This document shows positions 1 to 9,480 of a DNA stretch of 64,000 nt, one piece after another (the stretch's first letter is position 1; each line of letters opens with the position of its first letter). The notes below the pieces were generated by a model. The model did not search any database. It was not told the origin of the DNA and worked only from the letters and a program-made list of their open reading frames with translations. A program made the translations under genes and the position numbers. Source of the stretch: Incurvaria masculella (taxonomy: Eukaryota; Arthropoda; Insecta; Lepidoptera; Incurvariidae); contig OX335644.1 in the NCBI GenBank assembly GCA_946894095.1, positions 26,269,595 to 26,333,594 on the forward strand, in the 5' to 3' direction.

Positions 1-528
1 ATCTGACATGTGTCACAGAATCAAGGTATATTTAGACTGTGACTGCTAATTAAAAATGGGTGCTGGATTGTTTCATTTGATTCTGCCTCGTTCTTGTATC
101 CCCAGGAAGTGATTCTTAAAAATTAATGACTTTTGCAAAAAAAATCCCTAAGCTGTAGAACAAAGCTTTAAAACATTAGAAAAACACAAATCAGCCATCG
201 CCCCCTTAAATAGCTTGAACGCCCCCCATTGTCCCCTGGGCCCTTTACCGCCCCCCTGTAGACCTCTAACGCCCCCTAGGAGGCGTTATCGCCCACTTTG
301 ATAAACACTGGCCTACAGTGAAACAAAACTGAAATCTACTACTACTCGTGGGCTAAAATCGTACCAGTATACGTAAGAAAACAACTTGTTTGGAACAAAT
401 CGAACCAACGCGGAAGCTAGTGGCTATGAATTGCTTGGCCACATATATTGTACTTTATAAGACTAATATAGGTACATATGTTCTTAGATTAACACCGCCG
501 CTGTACATGTTTTGAACGCTAATGGTTT
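1..528. other. Left edge: no gene seen
   Basis: AT-rich sequence with a C-rich patch at about 190-300 (runs such as cgcccccc). No exon with splice sites or conserved protein was recognised. If the ZAD gene continues with C2H2 exons they are to the left of this window. Confidence 0.5.
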
Positions 529-641
529 TCCGGTGTGCAATGCCGCGCTTGGCCGACATGTTTCGCTTCCAACGTGGCCCTGACGATGCTTTCGTCGTTG
601 GAGGAGAAACATGTCGGCCAAGCGCGGCATCGCACACCGGA
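529..641. repeat. Foldback hairpin with 36-bp arms
   Basis: The left arm is 529-564 and the right arm 606-641. They are reverse complements apart from one mismatch and are separated by a 41-nt loop, which itself begins and ends with short complementary stretches (ccaacg / cgttgg). The core of the arm reads gccgcgcttggccgacatg. This is a small non-autonomous foldback element or the remains of a MITE. It carries no credible ORF. Confidence 0.8.
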
Positions 642-694
642 GAGCCGTAAGTTAAAAAAATAATAATAATAATATGGATACTTTGTGTACGCAC

Positions 695-826
695 CACGGT
701 ATCATTGTAAGACTGCAACAGCATGTTGGCGTGCAGCGCTTGATTCTGGAACTTGAGCGCCCGTTTCAGAAAGTGAACACACTCCCAGCACACGCGCGAA
801 TACGCCACAAACTCCTCGATCTGGGT
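695..826 (-). CDS. ZAD-domain exon 2 (putative ZAD zinc-finger protein)
   Basis: Read on the minus strand, this exon follows a good acceptor (gattacag at 827-834) and encodes about 44 residues starting TQIEEFVAYSRVCWECVHF. The CWEC pair followed by a long basic-aromatic helix (FLKRALKFQNQALHAN) is the second half of a ZAD (zinc-finger-associated) domain, as in the large insect ZAD-C2H2 transcription-factor family. It joins in phase 0 to the exon at 1679-1816, which holds the first CxxC pair. The donor is uncertain: GTGCGT just after 695 keeps phase 0, but another GT lies about 10 bp further on. No C2H2 fingers are visible to the left, so they must lie outside the window. ZAD domains dimerise and bind one zinc through four cysteines. 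Confidence 0.55.
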
Positions 827-1119
827 CTGTAATCAACCATCCAGAGTATGGAGTACTACAAGGATAACTAGGATTTTTCAACATTCTATACAGCTACATG
901 TGGCTCTCTGAGTTGTAGACCTCGCGAGTCTGTTTTTTTGGACATTTTACTACGAGCTAACGACTACTAAAAGCTACGAAACCCGGCTGGATAAGATTGG
1001 CCTCACCACTCTACAACAACGAAGATAACGGGGAGATCTTATTGAAACATTTAAAATTCTTCTTACAACTCTACCAAGTTACATGATATGTTCACCCTTG
1101 CTAATACTAAAAACTTGAG

Positions 1120-1290
1120 ACTCAAAAAAGCTGTATCACAATCGGTCGAAGCAGAACCCTCGACGACACTTTCTTGCCAACAGAGTGGTACAATCTTGGA
1201 ACAGTCTTCCCAGTCAAATTATAAATGTTGTCTCCTTCAAATTCCTGTATTCCTTCAAAAATAAACTGAACAATCATATAGAACATAAAA
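1120..1290 (+). mobile_element. LINE 3'-end fragment (ORF2 C-terminus)
   Basis: The plus strand reads, with interruptions, HFLANRVVQSWNSLPSQI followed by an FKNKLNNH-like end. This is the C-terminal signature of CR1/Jockey-type LINE ORF2 proteins (NRVVxxWNSLP...FKNxLD). It lies in the intron between the two ZAD exons. A relative is at about 43258-43390. It is not coding for the host. Confidence 0.55.
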
Positions 1291-1678
1291 AAAATATATA
1301 TTTAATAAATAAGTGTTGTGAAACAGGCGCATCAGCTTAAAGCTGCTAGAATTCGATAATAATATAATATTAATTCTTTTAAAAATTTCACAATTTTGAA
1401 GAATTTATACAAAACTGCTTCGACTAAAATATTCTAAATAGAATGGGTTGAGAAATGTTACCCGTGGAGGAAAACAGCTTTTTTAAAATTACTTCGCCAT
1501 TTTTCAAAAACTCGCTGGACTAAAAAATTCTATATAAATATCGAACCTGCTTACAAAATTTCACGGGAATCGGTTGAGAAATGCTACCTGCACCGGAGAA
1601 CAGCCCGATATACGAAAGCATTTCTCCCCAACCCTGACACGGAGTTTCGCTACGCTCGGTCGAAAAGGTAACACTCAC

Positions 1679-1816
1679 GTCGGTGTGAAGGCCGGCGAGG
1701 AGCGCCCGGTAGGCGCGTGCGGTGCGGTGCAGCGGCTGCAGGGCGCGGCCGCGCGCGAGGCACGTCGGGCACAGCGTCTCCTCCAACTTCACCTCCATCA
1801 CCGCTTCACTGCCCAT
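1679..1816 (-). CDS. ZAD-domain exon 1 (putative ZAD zinc-finger protein)
   Basis: This minus-strand exon starts at ATG 1816 and ends at a consensus donor (GAC|GTGAGT), encoding 46 residues. It contains ETLCPTCLARGRALQPLHRT, the first CxxC pair of a ZAD domain, and joins in phase 0 to the exon at 695-826, which holds the second pair (CWEC). The two exons give an approximately 85-residue ZAD module with Cx2C...Cx2C spacing. A second in-frame ATG lies at 1798. Upstream coding exons cannot be excluded. It is strongly GC-rich compared with its flanks, as are the short exons of the other genes here. Family assignment rests on the cysteine pattern and helix, so the specific gene is unknown. Confidence 0.55.
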
Positions 1817-2084
1817 CGGTAATGGCCGTTACACATGCTCATAGACAAAGGTTTAGTTATTATTATTATGCACTTGCACTTTTGTTTTTAAGCACTCGCA
1901 CTTGTTTTTTATTTTCTTGCCTATGAATTTTTTTAAGGAGCAGTATGACACGTGAGAGCCCCCTTCTTGGTTTCTTTGAAATAATTAAGAAGGAAACCGG
2001 AAACTTGATTGATGAAGCCCTTTATAGATATAGACTAAGTATTTAGTGCCAAAATAATGACGACTTCACACCGACGTGAGTGTA

Positions 2085-2645
2085 AGGTCAATATTGACAA
2101 AGATTTTGGCGCAAAAATCACCTTCTTGCAAAGGGAAAGCAGGGTCGATATTGGGAAAGATGTTTGTGGGAAAATCGCCTTATTGCAAAAGCAGAAGTAA
2201 GGCCGATATTGACAATGATTTTAGCGGGAAAATCGCCTTATTGCAAAGGGAGAAGTAAGATTGAAATTGGCAAAGATTTTGGTGGGAAAATCGTCTTATT
2301 GCAAAAGGAGAAGTAAGGACGATATTGAAAATTATTTTAGCGGGAAAATCGCCTTATTGCAAAAGGAGAAGTAAGGACGATATTGAAAATTATTTTAGCG
2401 GGAAAATCGCCTTATTGCAAAAGGAGAAGTAAGGACGATATTGAAAATTATTTTAGCGGGAAAATTGCCTTATTGCAAAGGGAGAAGTAAGATTGAAATT
2501 GGCAAAGATTTTGGTCGGAAAAGCACCTATTACAAGTAAGGTGGATATTGGCAAATATTTTAATGGGAAAATCGCCTTAATGCAAAAGAAGAAGTTTGAT
2601 ACTTACAAAGATTTTGGCGGGAAAATCGCCTCATTGAAATGGACA
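2085..2645. repeat. 58-bp minisatellite, about 9-10 units
   Basis: Tandem units of 58 bp (ggagaagtaagg starts at 2307, 2365 and 2423, exactly 58 apart) with core cgggaaaatcgccttattgc. The three central units are nearly identical, and the outer ones (before 2250 and after 2480) are more diverged. Because 58 is not a multiple of 3 and stops occur in all frames, the open frames across it are chance. Confidence 0.9.
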
Positions 2646-3044
2646 AAAGTAGGGTTAATCTGGCATTCAGGACAAATACCTAAGACGTCCAAAGGGTTTA
2701 ACAACCAGGAAAGGCGAAATTGGCCTACAGGGATACTTTCTAAGGGTGCCAGTGAAATGTTCAGTAAGCATAAATTAATACTTTCGTATTTAAGAGTTAA
2801 AATGGGTCAAATATTATATACGCCCTAGCTTTGGAAAGTAGAGTGAGAACTGATGACACAGGCCTTTTTGCTTCATAAAAAGCAAAAAGTTTGATATTGA
2901 GCGAGATTGCGAAGCAAAAATAACATTACACAATTAGATAGGGTTCAGGAGGTCTATGTTGAGTTTAAATTGTTGATGGCTGTATACACCTGAATATAGT
3001 AATTAAATTATTATTATTTTTTAATTATCTTTATGTTGACATGA

Positions 3045-3690
3045 TGATATCCAAAATGACCATAGCTGTATACACCCGAACATAGTAATTAGGATAATTT
3101 TGTATTACTATAAACCCCAATTTTGTTAAACTTTGTATGTGTAATGTAAACTACTCAAAATTGTAAGCGGTATATTGAAAAGGGGGCAACTCAGCCTCAA
3201 TAGCCCAGTGGCGCGACACTTCGGCGATCGCTCTCCGAAGTTAAGCAACGCTGGGTCCGCTCTGGTCTTGGATGGGTGACCATTCGACCGTCGAGAGAGG
3301 CTGGCCGTGGTTCGGGTTAAACTGTAGGTCCCCTTCCTTACTTACTAGGTGGTAGGGTTAATCCCGCCCAGGTTGGTACCATCGCATTGAATGAACGATG
3401 GTCGAAGCGGCAATGAAAATTGTCCGTGTTCTCCATCCAGTTCAATGTAGCCGTGCAATATAAGGAAGGTCCTGGCATGGCACCTAGTTCCCATGTGGTG
3501 TGTTAGGCTAATACCGTGACAGAAGGTGTGGTATTAGCCATCCATGTCCAGTCACATAAAAAAAAAACTAAATTTTTAATTAATTAATGAATGAAACTTG
3601 TCGCCCCTATCAAACCGACAGATTGATAATGTGTCCAAGTGTAGGGATCCTACCTATGGATAAGAAATAAAATTAAAATGAAAATGAATA
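3045..3690 (+). repeat. Interspersed repeat interrupted by a 5S-derived SINE
   Basis: The flanks (about 3045-3190 and 3574-3690) match 32890-33170 closely (gatatccaaaatgac..., gtgtccaagtgtagg...cctacctatggataag), where the two halves are continuous. The middle (3193-3573) is a SINE. The uninterrupted relative therefore acts as an empty site and defines the SINE ends. Confidence 0.8.
3193..3573 (+). mobile_element. SINE with 5S rRNA-derived head
   Basis: At about 3230-3281 the head reads ccgaagttaagcaacg then cttggatgggtgacc. These are the conserved loop and 3' segments of eukaryotic 5S rRNA, which include the internal promoter (A-box/IE/C-box) region. It is followed by a body (gtaggtccccttccttac; tggcatggcacctagttccc) and an A-rich tail after cagtcacataaa. 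Head plus polymerase III promoter region plus LINE-like tail is the organisation of SINE3-class elements. Other copies or relatives are at 9981-10333, 38761-39140, 40144-40400, 40484-40722 and 46243-46620. Confidence 0.8.
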
Positions 3691-3984
3691 GCATTATTGC
3701 AAGGCCAAAAGTATATATATCGGATGCAGGAAATTCCTAAGAAGACAATATATAAACTTTTCTTCCTACATTAATATTTAGCGTAGTAAATTTGCCGCGA
3801 TTAATGTGATTAATTGGAACCTAAAATAAAATACTTTTAATGTATTTGTATTTGTATTTATTAATCCTCCTTTGGGACGCAGGGAACACTCGGAATCGTC
3901 AAACATTTACAATTACAATTAAATACAATTGGAATTAATGCATAAAAAGTTCACTATTAGTCAATATCATGGCAAGAGGCTCAC

Positions 3985-4361
3985 TTAAGGTCGGCCCGTA
4001 AGCACCTGAAAATTTAGCCTCCCATACAAACGTAGTTTACTAATCATTTGAAAACCAATGTTCCAACTTACCTGATATTTGGTATATAATATTAGGCTAC
4101 AAATATCTGTGTCTGCATTTCTTTGTTTTTTCGGTAAATGTATTCTGGGTCAAACCACAGAGAAAACAAAATTCATATGAAGATTTTCTTTTTGCTTTCA
4201 TTTCATTCGGTTTGGATTTTTTAAAATAAACAAAAGCGTGCAGACACAGATATTTGTTACCTGATATTAGATATTAAATATCAATTTAATTGGAATAGCG
4301 GTTTCCAAATTATTAGTAAACTACGTTTGTATGGGGAGCATAGCTTACGGGCCGTTCTTAA
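3985..4361. mobile_element. MITE family A (TTAA-flanked foldback, about 375 bp)
   Basis: Both ends are TTAA (3985-3988, 4358-4361). Long imperfect inverted arms start near cggcccgtaagc and include catacaaacgtagtttact, mirrored by agtaaactacgtttgtatg. A second inner pair (aatatctgtgtctgca / tgcagacacagatatt) makes nearly the whole element a hairpin. TTAA target sites suggest mobilisation by a piggyBac-type transposase. Other copies: 9503-9868, 10561-10936, 22583-22960, and a truncated one at 48925-48965. Confidence 0.8.
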
Positions 4362-6003
4362 GTCTAGATTTTGAAATAAATTATAACTACACTCACATTT
4401 TACAAAATCAGCAATGCTAGCATAAAAAATTATTGTCAAACAAAATAGAAAATTCAAGAAAATATAGTAATATTTATAATGTTTATGCGTATGTTTGCAC
4501 TAGGTGCTATTTTCCATAGATATAGGCCCTGGTGCGAGATGATACCTTCCCCTTCCAAGCGCCAGCGGTGCGCAGTGACCAAATCCAACACAGGTTTGTC
4601 TCTTAATCATTTTATAATTTTTTTTACTTCTTTGGTAGTTAAACTACACTAAGTTACGTCAAAAACTGTTTGATCTGCAGTCACTGGCGCTTGGAAAGGG
4701 AAAGATGGCGTTTATTAAACTTTGAATAAACATAAAAACGTCAAACCCACAGTACCTATATACTTTGACTATTTATTCTAAGGTTTTACTTCGTAAAGCT
4801 GTCAAGATCAAACTCGAACGACCGAATTGCATGAAAACGCGGAGTCGGCGTAAATGGCAACGTCAATGGCGAGCGCTCTTAAATTTTTCCATACATTTGA
4901 AAATGTTAGACGATCGGTTCGGAGTATACGCCGATTTAGGTGACAAGTCGGACTAATGTTACGCCCCCCGGCCCCTCAAGGGGGTTGCAAATCAAAATTA
5001 TGCTTCCTCGCACACGTAATTCCCAATAAGATTATATACCACTCCGACCGACCTATTTACTTGTGATCGGTATAGGCGCAGGAACGAATGTGGATACTCA
5101 GTTTACAAAAACAATGAAAATAATGAGAAGAAGGTTTCCATTTGGTCCAGAGTAAGGGGCACAACCCTCGTGAGTGTTTTTAATATTTACGTGTTGATGA
5201 TGATTTTTGCTTTATGGCCTCTGTCTGCTGTTTTGATGGTGATGATGATTATTTACGTGTCGATTGCAATGTAGTAGAAATAAGTACATACTGCTGTGGA
5301 ATGGCGAAATGCAATTTTGTATCAAAACACCACAGAATATAATATTCACAACCGTACACAGACTATAGAGAGATAAACCGTAGAAAGAGAAACTCTAGAA
5401 CGAACCATAGCGTGTCACTTTGGCAATACATACCCATATATAATATGCGTAGATGTATGTTGTGTTTTAGTGACGTCCAAAAGAAGCTATCGATATCAAA
5501 TGCGGGACAGATTAGTAAAAGTATTAATTGAAAGTAACCATTGAACGGCCAGTGGGGAATAAAACTGCTTATTTATCACGACAGGTGGCGTTTAAGCGAG
5601 CTCATCTAAAACATCTGTCAAAACTGTTGGATTTCATACAAAATCAAACAGAATAGATTTGAAAATAGTATTTACTCAATCTGTATTATTGAAATGACTT
5701 ATTTGTTTTTCCATATTATTCCGAAAATTAATAGTTTTGAATTATGTTGATCGAAAGAAGGCCTGGGAAAGAAAACATCACAAAAATATAACCTTAAAAA
5801 AAACCTGTAATATTTAGTTTCATACTTTGTGACATTTAAATTTATCTGAAGACAAACAAAAACTCTTCTTTTCCTCTAAAACTTATTCTAACTGCATCAT
5901 GAAGTATATTTTTCACTTAAAAACTCGTAAATCAAACTTGACAGTCAGTCAGATTAGTCTTAAAATTTAACATTTTTCGATGGGCTTAAATGTTTCCATT
6001 GTT
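4362..6003. other. Intergenic, no gene recognised
   Basis: AT-rich. It holds a fragment of MITE family C at about 4735-4956 (ending aggtgacaagtcggacta) and a GATGAT-rich stretch near 5196-5255. No exon with conserved protein sequence was seen on either strand. Confidence 0.5.
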
Positions 6004-6290
6004 TAGGGTTACGTACCCAAAGGGTAAAATCGGAACCGTATTACTAAGCCTTCGCTGTCCGTCCGTCCGTCTGTCACAGGGCTGTATCTCGTGAACCGTA
6101 ATAGGTAGGCAGCTGAAATTTTCACAGAGTGTGTATTTATTTTGTTGCTATAACAACAAATAGGCAAAATAAAAATAAAAAAAATACAGGGAGGCCCCAT
6201 ACAAAAAACGTGTTTTTTTGTGTTAAATCTTGTACGACGGTACGGAACCCTTCGTTTGCGAGTCAGATTTGCACTAGGCCGGTTTTTCAT
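6004..6290 (+). mobile_element. Lepidopteran interspersed repeat (ggtacggaaccc family)
   Basis: It begins tacgtacccaaagggtaaaa, carries the ccgtccgtccgtctgtcac segment and ends ggtacggaacccttcg...aggccggttttt. This repeat type is common in moth and butterfly genomes. Inverted copies are at about 25088-25331 and 36567-36814. It is non-coding; the open frame on the minus strand is fortuitous. Confidence 0.7.
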
Positions 6291-8019
6291 CTTTATTTTC
6301 CGAATTAACAATGTTTTTGGGAATCTGAAAATCTTCATCTTAAATAGCATCACTCGTATAAATATAAAACAAGTGGTCTAGTTCTAGTTCAAAATAACAT
6401 TTGTTTTCTAATTTTAATGTGGTTTTAGGACTCTAGATATTCGTGGAAAATCAATATGTACATTATCGAGATATCATGACTTAATCGATATCAATAATAT
6501 CAATATCAATTCCAAAACGACTAGGGCACATCATGGTAAGTCGAAACATAACCTCAAATTATGGACTCAAACTTATCCGCGTTGAAATGGATATTACGAG
6601 AATATACGACGGTTAAATGCGATATATTCGAATAATAAAACCACTATCGTCCTATGCAAGGTGTAACCTAAGCTGAATAACAGGTGAATCAGCGATATAA
6701 TTTAAAATTCTACTTACACATAAAACGATATATCTCCACGAAGCTCTTTTCAAAATCTGCTATGACTATCATAGAACACTGTAACGCACGCCATGTTGCA
6801 CCTAAAATCACTTGATCACAATTTTTCGTGGATTGGTTGCTGTTTAGGACCTTTTTAGCGGGACTTCAAGACTTTGTTTGACTTACTAGTGAGTCAAACA
6901 TTTCAATTAGTGGCTACTGGGTCGATCTGCTGAACGCATTAGACTTCGGCTTGTCATCTCTTTCACTCTTGCCATAGCTTCATATGAGGAAAGAGTTGTA
7001 ATGATCTGTTTATTTTATGTTCACTCTATGTAGGAGCGCAGCGACTTCTCCGAACTCTTTGGAAGCACCACTGCAGAACGGATCACAGGACAAAAAAGGC
7101 ACTGTGCACAGAAAGTGTAAAGTCGTATTCAGAGTGATCTGTCAACATTTCAATACGCGGATTATCCCCGGACTTACCAATCAACGTGTAATTCAGTACG
7201 GAGATAATCCGCGTATTAACATCACGCCCTAGTGTAAAATATAGGCTATGGTCCGAATTGCGCTCAAACGATGACAACATGAATAAAGTTGGTCCGAAAC
7301 GCGCTGACAACCAAAGTGTGAGCGCTGTTAGCCGAAGCCATAGATCGCGCGGCAAATTTGTTTTGATACTACAAGTAGATGACACATAATATAAAATAAA
7401 ACGCGTCACTGCTTTCGCTCGCCCTTTTGTTGCAGCAACTATGTAACCGTGTGCAGTACTGCAAAAATGCGCGCACTGTCGTTGTACTACTATTTCTCCT
7501 GTTTGCCAAATTCTATGCCTATCAACAATCAAAATCACCTTCATCTTCACTCTCATTGTCACATAATGTTAGTAAATTTTTATGCTGTTGCAAATTGTTC
7601 ACTGTTGAACATTAATTAGTCTTTTTTATTGAAGACACTTAAAACAATGGTTTGAGGTTATTTTGTGAGCATCGTTAGCACGCTCTCAATCGGTTCGATT
7701 TGATATCGCAAATATTGCAGCATTCGCGAATACTGATTCCTGCAAACACCTGGTTTGCACGAATATTTTTGTGAGCACTGTCAACCCAATTCGGATCGAG
7801 GGGCAAGATTATGAAGTACGTCACGATGATGTCATCGTTCAAGTGCTTACGGTGCTCAGGGCCACATCCTTCTCTAGAGACAAGTAGAGGAGGCAAAACC
7901 GTGAGCCTAGTAGTATATTCTGTGCCGTGAGCGCTGTCAGCGGCAAATTTTATTTTGATACTACAAGATTGATTGAATATAAAATAAAAGCTTATTCGTA
8001 CTAAGGAAGTTTTCATACA
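6291..8019. other. Intergenic, short inverted and direct repeats only
   Basis: No gene recognised. A hairpin with 15-bp perfect arms (aatacgcggattatc at 7152-7166; its complement at 7203-7217) lies in a 66-bp palindrome. A pair of related segments at about 7318-7410 and 7923-7995 (gcggcaaatt...ttttgatactacaag...aatataaaataaaa) suggests a duplicated repeat. A near-palindrome (ttgacttactagtgagtcaa) is at about 6878-6897. Confidence 0.5.
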
Positions 8020-8740
8020 TAAAGCGGGGTGAGATGCTGTGCTGAGAGACCAAAATTACCGCGAAAAGCCAAATCCACCTAACCTCGCTAAACCACGCTC
8101 AGTGAGGCACCATGCCAGCGGATTTGCGGAATATCACTGAGCTATGGAGCTCTTTCAAATTACGATTGAAGACTCCCAGTTTATAGGTATGAGGAAAGGC
8201 ACCCGCCGACAGACAGTACCATATCCTGTTTGTGAAATTAGGCTTTTGAGAACGGGCTCAAAAGCCTAATGTCAACCATAAAGGGGTGATCTGATTATCT
8301 GTGGAGGGTACTCTGGATATTAGCAGGGGAAGAATGAGGGATGCAAGTTCCACGGAGCACGATCCATTGTAGTACCTGTAGAACCTGCGACCCCTAAAAC
8401 GATCTGTGACTCAATGACTCGTGAGTTGTGGGTCCCGAACAAGACGGAGCACTCGGCGCTGAATTGAGTCCAAGGACGCCAGAAGGGCGTGCAAGAAGGA
8501 GCAAGAAAAAAACGTTTTGGCTTACAGAACAACAGCTCCATGCACGTACCTCGGCAGTTTTCACTGACCATTAGAACGGTTCGGAATCGCTCGGAATCAC
8601 TCCTCCACCTCCACCTCTTTGAGGTGGAACACGGAGCCGGAGCAAGCTGTTCCAACTGTCACTTAAAGGTCCCTCGGGCCCGTAGCCGCACACATAAGCC
8701 GTCGTTCGAATGGCGAAGAAAACTCAAAGCTTATTGAAGA
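8020..8740 (-). mobile_element. Degenerate LINE ORF2 C-terminus
   Basis: In one minus frame it reads LHALLASLDSIQRRVLRL followed downstream by a FYRYYNG-like segment. This is the C-terminal signature of a LINE clade common in Lepidoptera (LDSIQRRALRL...RRDVASLCxFYRIYHG). Frameshifts are present. The same family appears in plus orientation at 60095-60620. Confidence 0.5.
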
Positions 8741-9400
8741 TGTCGCATGAGCGACCTTAGCTTAAAAACCTCAAAACTCTCATTCCTGTCCAAGTTTGAT
8801 TTACGGGTATTTAGATGAAAGATAAGATAAGATGTACTGCTCCATGACGCAGTTAAAAAAAAAGTTTAGAGAAAAAGAGGGGTTTTTTTTTTGTCTTCCA
8901 ACAAATTTTATTGACCAGCACAATGTATGAAACGAAATATTATAGGTTATGTTTTTGTGATATTTTCTTTTCCAAAACTTCTTTGGAAAGTCAACCCTTT
9001 TCTCCGAACTCTTCGCTATTTACAGTTTTTACCGTAGAAATAGGATGTGCGCGCGCATGATAGGTCTATGGTTTTTACATAGCCGACTTTACTGTTTGTT
9101 TACAGAGAGAATGAAGTCGGCTATGATTTTTAACAATTTGTATTTATACTCTTTGATCGCGCGGGAAGCGCTTGCGCGAGTCGTGTCGAGACGAACGAAC
9201 GTATTATGGAACGTATTCCTAATTTATTCTGTGATTCTTTATCGATCTTGCGGCTTGCATGCGATGCAGCGCAATTGCGCAATTGCATTAACTTGCAGTG
9301 CGCTCTTGCACTGTACGCCTACTGCACGCAACTTGGCTCCATTCTAGCCAATAGGATCGATAAGTCGAATTTATATTATTTCTTCGAAATCAGTGACGCG

Positions 9401-9480
9401 ATGTCGCGCGCCGGTCGGAGAATGTTCGAGTCTCTTCCATTTGAGATATTTTTGCGAATTGTGCTCATCGCCTTATTTTG
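9401..9480 (+). CDS. PLPP5: Phospholipid phosphatase exon 1
   Basis: N-terminal exon with two candidate ATGs, 9401 and 9422. The donor is at 9481 (GTTCGT), leaving phase 2. A second GT (GTATAT) four bases later would end in phase 0 and not match exon 2. The phase-2 choice restores a gapless match to the family (LIALFCWMETVPPF). A MITE starts 22 bp after the donor. Confidence 0.8.

Noticed and set aside
2493..2828. 111-codon open frame in the minisatellite
   Set aside because: The 58-bp unit is not divisible by three and the frame ends beyond the array; chance opening.
3230..3281. A genuine 5S rRNA gene
   Set aside because: Only internal segments match, the ends do not pair and it is joined to a SINE body; so it is a derived element, not a functional 5S gene.
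7083..7562. 159-codon minus-strand open frame
   Set aside because: It crosses a hairpin and repeated segments, with no domain, no bias and no splice support.
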